A DNA stretch of 8,751 nucleotides, taken from positions 1 through 8,751 of the forward strand of contig JAKADE010000091.1 in assembly GCA_021820785.1 (NCBI GenBank), read 5' to 3'. Below are positions 1 to 6,562 of the stretch, piece after piece. Position numbers and translations under genes: made by a program. Within the stretch, counting starts at the first letter, position 1; each line of letters starts with the position of its first letter. The stretch comes from Pseudomonadota bacterium. GTDB lineage: Bacteria; Pseudomonadota; Gammaproteobacteria; Steroidobacterales; Steroidobacteraceae. The notes beneath the pieces are model-generated. The model did not search any database. It saw nothing but the letters and a program-made list of their open reading frames with translations, and was not told where the DNA came from.

Positions 1-1668
1 CTCTACGCCGGCGGCAACGTGGTGTTCCGCAGTGCCAACCGTGGGCGCACCTGGCAGGTGATCAGTCCCGATCTGACGCGCAACGACCGTGCGAAGCAGG
101 GCCCCTCGGGCGGTCCGGTCATTCAGGACAACTCCGGGGCGGAGTACTACGACGCGATCCTCACGATCGATCCGGCCCCGTCTGACCCCCGGGTGATCTG
201 GGTCGGAACCGACGACGGGCTGGTGCAGGTGACCCGCGATGGGGGCCGGCACTGGGACAACGTCACGTCCCACATCCCGCACCTGCCGGCGTGGGGCCGA
301 GTCGAATCGATCGACGTGTCCCCCACGGACCCGGGCAGTGCGCTGATCGCCGTCGACCGGCACTTCAGCGGCGACTTCCGGCCGTATCTGTACAGCACGA
401 ACGATTACGGTGCGCACTGGCGCTCGATCAGCGGCAACCTGCCGGCTGACGTCTATGCGCACGTCGTGCGTCGCGATCTGCACGACCCGAACCTGTTCTA
501 CGCCGGTCTGGAGAACGGCCTGTACGTGTCGTGGGATGCCGGCCATCGGTGGTACAAGTTCGGGCTCGGTCTGCCGGATGCCGCGGTGTACGACTTGGCA
601 TTCCAGGCGCGAACCAACTCCCTGGTGGTCGCGACCCATGGCCGTGGTGCGTGGATTCTCGACGACCTGACGCCGTTCCAGCAGTGGGACGCGCACGTCG
701 CGCACGCGGCCCTCACGCTGTTCAAGCCCGAGGCGGCGGTGCGCTACTGGCCGTTCTCGACCACCGAGTGGATGGGCGACGGCGCCTACTATGGCCAGAA
801 CCCGCACTACGGTGCGGCATTCAGCTACTACCTCGCCCACGCGATGAGTGAGCCCGGAGAACTCATCATCCGCAATGCCAGCGGTCAGGTCGTGCGGACC
901 TATACGGGGCTGCACAAGGGCAAGGCCGAGGTGATGACTCCGTCCGCCGCGCACGCGGCGGGCAGCGGACACGGCGAGGTGCCGTGGGTGCCGGGGCAGG
1001 CCGGTCTGCATCGCATTTACTGGAATCTGCACGCGCAGGGCCCGGTGCGCTGGAGTTCGGCGCCGAAGTTCAACCGCGGGCCGCACAATGGCGCGCTGCT
1101 GCCCCCGGGGACGTACACCGCGACGGTGAAATTCGGCGACACGAGTGCGTCGCAGACGTTCACCGTGGTCAACGATCCGGCCTCGCACGGTACGCTGGCC
1201 GGGATGACCGAGCGGTATGACGTCACCGAGTCGGTGCTGCACCAGATCTCGCAGATCGACGTGGCGCTGAACCATCTCGACGGGCTCGCTGCGCAGCTGA
1301 AGAGCCTCAAGGCCGCCGTGCACGGCCTGCCCGAGCAGCACCGGGCCGACGCGGCGATCGCGACGCTGGAGCGCGCTCGCCATGCGGCGCTGATGCACAT
1401 GACGAGCAACGCCGGCTCGTCGGAGTCGACGCTGTGGGTGCCGGATGGAATCCACGAGAAGCTGCTCTCGCTCGAGGGGCTGCTCTGGGGCTCCGATGCA
1501 CCGGTCGATGCGGCGACGTTGCGCGAGAAGGCGCACTACGACGCGGAATACCGCAGTGCGCTCGCGACGTACGACCAGTTCCTCAACACGGCGGTCGCGA
1601 CTTTCAACCGGACCATGACCGGATATGGACTGAGCGGGGTGGTCGGCGGTCAGCCGCTTTCACCCTGA
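1..1668 (+). CDS. BNR/Asp-box beta-propeller (sortilin/VPS10-like) exported protein, 5'-truncated
   Basis: The reading frame is open from base 1 and ends at TGA 1666-1668. The first in-window GTG (19) is an internal Val codon, not a start, so 555 C-terminal residues are visible. Four Asp-box (BNR) motifs of the form S/T-x-D/N-x-G-x-x-W are seen at about residues 11-18, 78-85, 132-140 and 177-184. These mark blades of a beta-propeller. Residues 209-222 read VVATHGRGAWILDD, the signature that closes the propeller in bacterial 'glycosyl hydrolase/VPS10/YVTN-BNR repeat' proteins. After it comes a beta-rich module with PGTYTATV at about 369-376, like the small Ig/FlgD-like domain of this family, then a mainly helical tail from about residue 403. 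Full-length relatives are around 1000 residues and carry a signal peptide, so roughly the N-terminal half is missing here. No catalytic residues can be assigned and glycosidase activity is unproven; the biochemical role is unknown. The gene converges with the acylase gene across a 51-base gap. Confidence 0.85.
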   Translation, partial: LYAGGNVVFRSANRGRTWQVISPDLTRNDRAKQGPSGGPVIQDNSGAEYYDAILTIDPAPSDPRVIWVGTDDGLVQVTRDGGRHWDNVTSHIPHLPAWGRVESIDVSPTDPGSALIAVDRHFSGDFRPYLYSTNDYGAHWRSISGNLPADVYAHVVRRDLHDPNLFYAGLENGLYVSWDAGHRWYKFGLGLPDAAVYDLAFQARTNSLVVATHGRGAWILDDLTPFQQWDAHVAHAALTLFKPEAAVRYWPFSTTEWMGDGAYYGQNPHYGAAFSYYLAHAMSEPGELIIRNASGQVVRTYTGLHKGKAEVMTPSAAHAAGSGHGEVPWVPGQAGLHRIYWNLHAQGPVRWSSAPKFNRGPHNGALLPPGTYTATVKFGDTSASQTFTVVNDPASHGTLAGMTERYDVTESVLHQISQIDVALNHLDGLAAQLKSLKAAVHGLPEQHRADAAIATLERARHAALMHMTSNAGSSESTLWVPDGIHEKLLSLEGLLWGSDAPVDAATLREKAHYDAEYRSALATYDQFLNTAVATFNRTMTGYGLSGVVGGQPLSP

Positions 1669-1677
1669 ACGCAGCAG

Positions 1678-1706
1678 GCGGCGGCGCCCCGGGAGGGCGC
1701 CGCCGC
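1678..1706. terminator. GC hairpin between convergent genes, probable shared terminator
   Basis: GCGGCGGCGCC (1678-1688) and GGCGCCGCCGC (1696-1706) form a perfect 11-bp stem with a 7-base loop. It starts 10 bases after the stop of the BNR gene and ends 14 bases before the stop of the convergent acylase gene. Being symmetrical, it could act on transcripts from both sides. No T-run follows it on either strand, so it does not match a classical intrinsic terminator and may work with Rho or only protect 3' ends. Confidence 0.6.
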
Positions 1707-1719
1707 GGTGTGCCGGTGC

Positions 1720-4008
1720 CTACTCGCCCGGGTGGTATACGCGCTCGGTGTGGTGTTCGAGCTGATCCGGCCAGAAATACACGGTGCGCAGGTCGCCGGT
1801 GGCGTAGCGGGCGGCCTGGTCGGTGAAATGTGGCGAGCGGGGATTGCCGCTGGTGCCGCCCACGTGGATTGCCCTGGCGCTCACCCGGGGGCCGAAATCG
1901 ACCACGGCGACGAAGCTGTTGCCGTCATTGCCGTAGTACCTGCGCGTTCCCGGCCAGGGATGCGCCCCGAAGGACGCCAGCGAGCCCCAGCGCGAGGAGG
2001 TGAACGGAATCGGGATGCTCGGCCTGGCGTCGCTGAAGTGGGGATGGATCGAGTCATCGAGGCGCTGGTAGCGGTTGACCTCGCCCCACGGAACGCCCCA
2101 GGTGCCGAACTCCCGATCGAGCCGGTCCACGGCGCTCGCAAGGGCCTCCAGGCGGACCTTCGGCGTGGCCTTCTCGGCAATGTAATCGTACGTGCGCATG
2201 TTCGTCTCATGCGCATCGAGTCCGCTGGCGCGCGCCTTCGCATCGAGCTCGTTCCACAAGGTGTCGCCCCAGAAGACGGCCACGGTCGTCGGGATCGAGG
2301 TGATGCCCCAGCGGTCGTCCCACGGCCGCAGCACGCCGATGGGACCGGCGAGGGTGCGCCTGAGCGGATCGCCCGCCGGCAGCCGATCGTAATCCTTCAA
2401 CAGGATCGGGATCAGCCGCGCGAATGCCGGGAGGTAGGAATCGTAGGCATCGGCAATGAGTTTCGCGCGGGTGAAATCGCGTGCCCCGCGCAGCATCAGC
2501 AGCGCGTGTTCGCTGCGCGGGTTCGGGCCGAAAGTGTCCATGTATTGCGGATAATCGGACGCCTTCGGGCTGTAGCGGCCCGCAGCGGTCCACGGCCAGT
2601 CGTTGGTGTTGAATACCCACCCGTTGGGCGGGTTGATCACGTTCGGCATGTCCCGCAGCGGCGTGAGCCCGCGCCACGCGGTGGCCGGATTGCTGCCGTC
2701 CACGGGGTGCATGTAGTCGAAGCGGTTGCTGCGCTCGGGGATGAATTGCGGCACCAGGAACGCGATCTCCCCCTTGTCGTCGGCAAAGATCGTGTTGTTC
2801 GAGGAGTTGGCCTTCAGGCGCGCAATCTTCAGGTAGCCGGCCAGGTCCGAAGCCTTGGTGCGCAGCCAGCTCTGCTCCAGTGCCGGGATGGGCCGGTTCA
2901 TCAGCGCCTCGGCGATCCAGTGGCCGTGCTCCGCCGCGACGATCGGTCCATGCTGGGTGAAGTACGCCGTGAAGACGCGTTTGCGCATCGCGCCGCTCCG
3001 GGCGCGGTAGCGAACCGTGATCGTGCGCGTCTTCACCGGCAGCAGGGCGGTACCGAAGCGATAGAAATATCGACCGCGTCGCTCGAGAACGGTTTCGGCG
3101 AACTGATCCACCGCGTCGACGCCCGTCGAGGTGTGCATCCAGCCGATGTGTGCGTTGAATCCCTGATAGATGAAGAACTGCCCCCAGGTCGCCGCGCCGT
3201 AGGCATCGAGCCCCTGATCGCTCGACATCTGCGCCTCATCGCGAAAATTGAAGGTGACGTGCGGATTGATCAGCAGCAGCGCGTGGTGGTCGGCCGTGAG
3301 CTGCGGAGCGATCGCGATGCCATTGGAGCCCAGCTGGTCGAACCAGCTGGGCGGATGGGTCGAGGCCAGCGCCGTCACGGTGGCGGCGCTGCCGCCGTAG
3401 AAGGCCGCCAGCGCCGCGAGCTTCACGCGGGTGATGTCACCGCCGATGCTGCCTTCGGTGAACGACAACGCCATCCACGGCAGGTATCGCTTGATGACCT
3501 CGCTGTGCACCGCCGGGTGCGTGACGAGGTACCAGTTCATGCCGTCGGCCCATGCGTTCATGAGCCTCTGCAGCCATGCGGGGCTCCTGCGGTAGTCGCG
3601 CTTCAGTACGGCGGGGTCGATGAACAGCTGTTCGCGCAGATCCTGCCAGATCCTCGAGCGGCCCTTCGCCTGTGCATTCCAGCCGAGCGCCAGCAGGTAG
3701 TTGTGCCGCACGCGGCTGAAGTCGTCCTCGCATTGGGCGTAGATCATTCCAAACACGGCCTGTGCGTCGGTTCGGCCATGAATGTGGGCGATGCCCCAGG
3801 TGTCGCGGGTGATCGTGACCCGCTGCGCTTCGCGCGCCAGGCGGGCATATTCGCGGCCGTGCGGGGTGATCGGGATCTGCCACGGTGGTGCGGCGCGTGG
3901 CCGGCGCGGGGCGGGCGCAGCCCCGCAGAGTCCCGGTGCGAGCGCCGCGGCGCCTGCGAGCAGGTAGCCCAAACCCTTCAGACCAAGGCGAGTGCGGATC
4001 GGCGTCAT
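1720..4008 (-). CDS. Penicillin acylase family N-terminal nucleophile amidohydrolase, exported
   Basis: This 762-residue hydrolase cleaves amide bonds of N-acyl compounds. The family includes penicillin G, cephalosporin, aculeacin and acyl-homoserine lactone (PvdQ/QuiP type) acylases. Residues 1-30 look like a signal peptide (basic start, hydrophobic core, AxA-like end), so it should act in the periplasm or outside. The precursor would self-cleave before S228 in LGSNG, giving an alpha chain of about 30-227 and a beta chain from S228. Counting S228 as beta-1, H250 in INPH is beta-23 and V297 is beta-70, the spacing of active-site residues in cephalosporin acylase and PvdQ. The oxyanion Asn is probably N404 or N405 (NSSNNT). 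WGEVNR (641-646) and GTSGNPRSPHFTDQ (718-731) are typical C-terminal family motifs. ATG 4008 is preferred because GGGGAG lies 7 bases upstream and it leads directly into the signal peptide. The frame stays open to an ATG at 4215, but that would put a 69-residue Arg-rich stretch before the signal peptide. The substrate cannot be told from sequence. Confidence 0.92.
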   Translation of the reverse strand: MTPIRTRLGLKGLGYLLAGAAALAPGLCGAAPAPRRPRAAPPWQIPITPHGREYARLAREAQRVTITRDTWGIAHIHGRTDAQAVFGMIYAQCEDDFSRVRHNYLLALGWNAQAKGRSRIWQDLREQLFIDPAVLKRDYRRSPAWLQRLMNAWADGMNWYLVTHPAVHSEVIKRYLPWMALSFTEGSIGGDITRVKLAALAAFYGGSAATVTALASTHPPSWFDQLGSNGIAIAPQLTADHHALLLINPHVTFNFRDEAQMSSDQGLDAYGAATWGQFFIYQGFNAHIGWMHTSTGVDAVDQFAETVLERRGRYFYRFGTALLPVKTRTITVRYRARSGAMRKRVFTAYFTQHGPIVAAEHGHWIAEALMNRPIPALEQSWLRTKASDLAGYLKIARLKANSSNNTIFADDKGEIAFLVPQFIPERSNRFDYMHPVDGSNPATAWRGLTPLRDMPNVINPPNGWVFNTNDWPWTAAGRYSPKASDYPQYMDTFGPNPRSEHALLMLRGARDFTRAKLIADAYDSYLPAFARLIPILLKDYDRLPAGDPLRRTLAGPIGVLRPWDDRWGITSIPTTVAVFWGDTLWNELDAKARASGLDAHETNMRTYDYIAEKATPKVRLEALASAVDRLDREFGTWGVPWGEVNRYQRLDDSIHPHFSDARPSIPIPFTSSRWGSLASFGAHPWPGTRRYYGNDGNSFVAVVDFGPRVSARAIHVGGTSGNPRSPHFTDQAARYATGDLRTVYFWPDQLEHHTERVYHPGE

Positions 4009-4015
4009 CACTGGA

Positions 4016-4021
4016 CTCCCC
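4016..4021 (-). promoter_or_regulatory. Ribosome binding site of the acylase gene
   Basis: On the minus strand GGGGAG is followed by 7 bases (TCCAGTG) and then ATG at 4008. This supports that start over the in-frame ATG 207 bases upstream. A GTG codon sits immediately before the ATG in frame, so initiation one codon earlier is possible. Confidence 0.6.
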
Positions 4022-4076
4022 GGGGCGGTCTGCCCGTGTTGGCGAGCGTCGCGAGCGGGCTGTCGCGCCCGTTGAC

Positions 4077-4089
4077 GGCATTCTATGCC
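4077..4089 (-). promoter_or_regulatory. Candidate -10 box with overlapping inverted repeat, acylase promoter
   Basis: On the minus strand TAGAAT (plus positions 4080-4085) matches the sigma-70 -10 consensus at five of six bases and would start transcription about 65 bases before the acylase ATG. No good -35 box lies 15-18 bases upstream. The box sits inside the inverted repeat GGCAT-TCT-ATGCC (4077-4089). A poor -35 with a palindrome on the -10 would fit a regulated promoter, but no regulator gene is visible in the window. Confidence 0.4.
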
Positions 4090-4164
4090 ATTTGGGAGAA
4101 GTTCCCGGGTGCGCGATCGGCGGGTCCGGGAGCCCCGGCCGGCGCGCAGCTGCGGCGGCGATCT

Positions 4165-4185
4165 GGAGCGGTTCGAAGCCGTTCC
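4165..4185 (+). other. Possible hairpin in the divergent region
   Basis: GGAGCGGTT (4165-4173) and AGCCGTTCC (4177-4185) can pair as RNA over 9 bp, including two G-U pairs, with a CGA loop. The core TTCGAA is a DNA palindrome. It lies about 150 bases before the first peptidase gene and could be leader structure or a protein-binding site. In GC-rich DNA such hairpins also arise by chance. Confidence 0.2.
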
Positions 4186-4324
4186 GGCCCCCGCATTTCG
4201 TCCCGCTGTCCGCACCGTTCATCGCAATCCCCGTCGCGTTGCGCAGGCCCGTGCGCCGCTGCGGTGGCATAGTCAGTCCCTTGGGTGCCGGCAGTTCGCA
4301 GGAGCCGGCGAAGACATAACTGAT

Positions 4325-4331
4325 GGAGGGG
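4325..4331 (+). promoter_or_regulatory. Ribosome binding site deciding the GTG start of the first M61 gene
   Basis: GGAGGGG ends 6 bases before GTG 4338, ideal spacing. The in-frame ATG at 4323 overlaps this site, so it cannot use it and has no comparable site of its own. The start is therefore placed at GTG 4338, which gives the better signal peptide. Confidence 0.7.
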
Positions 4332-4337
4332 TATTCC

Positions 4338-6257
4338 GTGAAGCAAATCATGATGCGCACCGCAATGGTGGCAGCGGCGCTGGGGCTGTGCGCAAGCGCC
4401 GCCGCTCGGGGCCTGATTCCCGAGCCGAACGCCAATGCGGTTCCGTACGCCACGCAGTCCAATCCCGAGACGCTGCTGTTGGATGCGAGCACCGCAGGGC
4501 GGGGCTTTGCGACCTCGACCATGGAAATCCCGGTCCAGCCCGGTCCCTTCACGTTCGTGTACCCCGAGTGGATCCCGGGATACCACTCCCCGCACGGTCC
4601 TCTGGTGGACGTGTCACAGATCAAGGTGAGTGCCAACGGCAAGCCGCTCGCGTGGCGCCGTGACAAGGTCGACATGTACGCCTTCCACGTCAAGGTGCCC
4701 GAAGGCGTGCACACGCTGAAAGTGCAATTCACGGTGCTGCTGAACAGTGCCGGCAGTCTGCGCGCCACGCCCAACGTTGCGGTGCTGACCTGGACGCGCG
4801 TGCTGTTCTACCAGAACAACATCAACTATCACAATTATTACGTCAAGGCGAGTGTGATCCTGCCGAAGGGCTGGGGTTACAGCACCGCGCTCACCACCGC
4901 AAGCCGGGTCGGCGAGCGGGTGAATTTCAAGGAAGAGCCGCTTGCGTATCTCGGCGATTCGCCGCTCGACATCGGCCGCTATTACAAGAAGGTGCTGCTG
5001 TGGCAGCACGACAATGCGCACATGTGGCTCGACATGTTCGCCGATGCGCCGCAGGACCTCGACGTTCCGGCCAAGCTGCTCGATGCGTACAAGAACGTGG
5101 CGCCGGAGGCGCTCGCGCTGTACGGCTCGCGGCATTGGTACAACTATCACGCGCTGCTGGCTCTCTCCAATCACATCACCTTCGAGGGCGTCGAGCATCA
5201 CCAGTCGAGCGACAATCGTGCCTCGGCGGATTTCATGACCAACCCGAAGATGCAGCTGATTGCCGGGGATCTGGTCACGCACGAGTTCTCGCATTCATGG
5301 AACGGCAAGTACCGCCGGCCGTGGGACCTGACCACGGACAATTACCAGATCCCGCAGCGCACCGATCTGCTCTGGGTGTATGAGGGGATGAACCAGTACC
5401 TGGGTGATCTGCTGTCGTTCCGTGCCGGGATCCGCAAGCCGAGCCTGTACCCGCAGTACCTGGCATCGATCTATTCCTCGATGGCGAACGAGCCGGGGCG
5501 CAAGACCGAGCCGCTGATCGACCTCACCACCGGTGCGCCGTATTTCTACTACGACTCCAGCGGTCAGTATTCGTCGATCCGGCGTACGGCCGGGGACTTT
5601 TACACCGAGGGCGAGCTGCTGTGGCTGGATGTCGACACCATCATCCGCACCCAGTCGCACGGCAAGAAGTCGCTCGACACCTTCCTGCACCTGTACTCGC
5701 AGCCGAAGTTCACCGGGCCGATCACCAAGACGTACACCCGTGCGGACATCGAGAAGCTGCTGAACGAGGTGGTGCCGTACAACTGGCACGCATTCTTCCA
5801 GCGGCACGTGTACGAGGTGGCGAAGCTGCCGCCGACCGGGGAACTGAAGCGCTCGGGCTGGAAGCTCGTGTACACGGCGAAGCCCAATCCGTTCATCGCT
5901 GCGCGTGAGCAGGTGACGGGTATGAACTACCAGTGGCTGAGCTACGGGTTCAACATCGGCAAGAACGGCGCACTGCTCGACGTGCGCGAGGGTTCGCCGG
6001 CCTGGCAGGCCGGGATGGCGCCGGGGATGAAGATCGAGTCGGTGGATGGGCAAAGCTACAGCCCGGCGGTGCTGAAGTACGTGATGGGGCAGGCCGAGCA
6101 TACCCACCAGCCGACGAGCTTCATCGTCTCGAAGGACGGGTGGTTCCACACCATCGAGGTGAGCTACTTCGGCGGGGCGCGCTACCCGCACCTGGTGCGC
6201 ATCCCGGGCACGCCGAATCTGCTGGCGAAGATCATGGCGCCGCACGCCAAGCACTGA
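4338..6257 (+). CDS. M61 family zinc metallopeptidase with PDZ domain, exported (tandem copy 1)
   Basis: This 639-residue exported metallopeptidase belongs to the M61 (glycyl aminopeptidase-like) family. Residues 1 to about 23 form a signal peptide ending in ASAAA; Cys18 is not in a lipobox. An M61 N-terminal beta domain follows (about 30-190), with the family's typical YPEWIPGYH and PLAWRRDKVDMYAFHV segments. The catalytic domain has HEFSH with zinc ligands H315 and H319, catalytic E316, and probable third ligand E349 in LWVYEGMNQY. A PDZ domain covers about 527-610 (SYGFNIG loop, SPAWQAGM, GMKIESVDG), perhaps binding peptide C-termini. All catalytic residues are intact. GTG 4338 is chosen because GGAGGGG lies 6 bases upstream; the ATG at 4323 overlaps that site. 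A close paralogue lies 305 bases downstream. The 113 residues 413-525 are identical in both proteins. Characterised relatives release N-terminal Gly or Ala, but the specificity here is unknown. Confidence 0.92.
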   Translation: MKQIMMRTAMVAAALGLCASAAARGLIPEPNANAVPYATQSNPETLLLDASTAGRGFATSTMEIPVQPGPFTFVYPEWIPGYHSPHGPLVDVSQIKVSANGKPLAWRRDKVDMYAFHVKVPEGVHTLKVQFTVLLNSAGSLRATPNVAVLTWTRVLFYQNNINYHNYYVKASVILPKGWGYSTALTTASRVGERVNFKEEPLAYLGDSPLDIGRYYKKVLLWQHDNAHMWLDMFADAPQDLDVPAKLLDAYKNVAPEALALYGSRHWYNYHALLALSNHITFEGVEHHQSSDNRASADFMTNPKMQLIAGDLVTHEFSHSWNGKYRRPWDLTTDNYQIPQRTDLLWVYEGMNQYLGDLLSFRAGIRKPSLYPQYLASIYSSMANEPGRKTEPLIDLTTGAPYFYYDSSGQYSSIRRTAGDFYTEGELLWLDVDTIIRTQSHGKKSLDTFLHLYSQPKFTGPITKTYTRADIEKLLNEVVPYNWHAFFQRHVYEVAKLPPTGELKRSGWKLVYTAKPNPFIAAREQVTGMNYQWLSYGFNIGKNGALLDVREGSPAWQAGMAPGMKIESVDGQSYSPAVLKYVMGQAEHTHQPTSFIVSKDGWFHTIEVSYFGGARYPHLVRIPGTPNLLAKIMAPHAKH

Positions 6258-6305
6258 GCGGCGCATCGTGACCGGCATGGCCCGGACCGCAACGTCCGGG
6301 CCATG
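5279..6305 (+). repeat. Near-identical duplicated segment, copy 1 (3' half of M61 gene plus terminator)
   Basis: This stretch aligns with 7501-8524, with one codon gap near 5553. By eye, 300 bases (5701-6000) differ at 16 positions, about 95% identity, and 5679-5767 is identical over 89 bases. Similarity continues about 48 bases past the stop codon, through the terminator hairpin, then ends abruptly. An 81-base sample upstream (4557-4637) is only about 73% identical to its counterpart. Confidence 0.85.
6276..6305 (+). terminator. Hairpin terminator after M61 copy 1
   Basis: CATGGCCCGGAC (6276-6287) and GTCCGGGCCATG (6294-6305) form a perfect 12-bp stem with a 6-base loop (CGCAAC), 18 bases after the stop. 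Only a weak T-containing tract (TTGCTTCT) follows, so termination may be partial and could allow read-through into the second peptidase gene. Confidence 0.65.
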
Positions 6306-6513
6306 TTGCTTCTGGAGCCGATCTCGCGCGGCGCCCGAACGCGAGGCGTTCGGGAAAATCTCCTGGCTGCGCCGACCGTTTGAGCTCATCCGCGCAGTCA
6401 GCCGTCACCGCGGCGTCCGCCGCGCAAAAGCCCGCCCGGGTACCCTGTTGGCCTGGTGCCGCGATCTGCCACCGGTGGCGCGTCCCGGGCAACCGAAGTA
6501 AGCTTCGACGATC

Positions 6514-6537
6514 ATCCGCCGGAGAGTATCGGCGGAT
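6514..6537 (+). promoter_or_regulatory. Inverted repeat in the leader of M61 copy 2
   Basis: ATCCGCCG (6514-6521) and CGGCGGAT (6530-6537) form a perfect 8-bp inverted repeat around GAGAGTAT, ending 25 bases before GTG 6563. Its position suits an operator or an mRNA leader hairpin. No equivalent was seen before copy 1. Confidence 0.35.
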
Positions 6538-6552
6538 TGCAAACAATGAAAT

Positions 6553-6557
6553 GAGGG
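6553..6557 (+). promoter_or_regulatory. Ribosome binding site deciding the GTG start of M61 copy 2
   Basis: GAGGG is followed by 5 bases and GTG 6563. The in-frame ATG at 6551 overlaps this site and has no purine-rich site of its own upstream. The layout (G-rich site, then GTG AAG) mirrors that of copy 1. Confidence 0.55.
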
Positions 6558-6562
6558 TCACC

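Larger units (their letters stand above)
4009..4337. other. Divergent intergenic region between acylase and first M61 peptidase genes
   Basis: These 329 bases separate two divergently transcribed genes and hold no convincing coding region; the open frames here are unsupported extensions of neighbouring genes or antisense frames. The acylase side has a good -10 box (4080-4085), an overlapping inverted repeat and a Shine-Dalgarno site (4016-4021). On the peptidase side the only firm signal is the Shine-Dalgarno site at 4325-4331. AT-rich hexamers CATAGT (4268-4273) and CATAAC (4315-4320) were examined as -10 boxes, but neither has a -35 box at normal spacing. GCCGGC repeats at 4287-4292 and 4304-4309 could form a weak hairpin just before the start. 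Confidence 0.6.
6306..6562 (+). other. Intergenic leader between the two M61 genes
   Basis: No gene is seen in this stretch. It has several inverted repeats: CCCGAACGC-GAG-GCGTTCGGG (6334-6354), CGCGGCG-TC-CGCCGCG (6409-6424), the perfect 12-base palindrome GCCACCGGTGGC (6468-6479), CGAAG-TAAG-CTTCG (6494-6507) and the leader stem at 6514-6537. No clear sigma-70 promoter was found. TTCGAC (6504-6509) with TATCGG (6527-6532) has a 17-base spacer but a weak -10. The region is not similar to the one before the first copy, so the two peptidases probably have different control. Confidence 0.5.

Noticed and set aside
4072..4100. TTGACG as a plus-strand -35 box
   Set aside because: The positions 16-18 bases downstream (around GGAGAA) do not resemble a -10 box, and it lies about 240 bases before the next plus-strand gene.
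4009..4215. 69-residue N-terminal extension of the acylase (ATG at 4215)
   Set aside because: It would bury a clear signal peptide behind an Arg-rich stretch and run through the -10 box; ATG 4008 has a well-placed Shine-Dalgarno site.
1708..4272. 854-codon open frame on the plus strand, antisense to the acylase gene
   Set aside because: It is the complementary-strand shadow of a GC-rich gene. Its product is rich in Arg, Gly, Val and Ala with no domain, while the minus strand encodes a complete acylase with active site and signal peptide.
4338..4400. Lipoprotein signal on the M61 peptidases or the acylase
   Set aside because: Cys residues occur near the signal peptide ends, but the preceding residues (LGL, LGV, PGL) do not make a lipobox, and AxA-type cleavage sites are present.
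3437..4774. 445-codon minus-strand open frame spanning the divergent region
   Set aside because: It overlaps the acylase and the start of the first M61 gene in the wrong frames, and its product shows no family features.
6380..6562. 61-residue N-terminal extension of M61 copy 2 (TTG at 6380)
   Set aside because: It would precede the signal peptide and translate the leader inverted repeats; copy 1 has no such extension.
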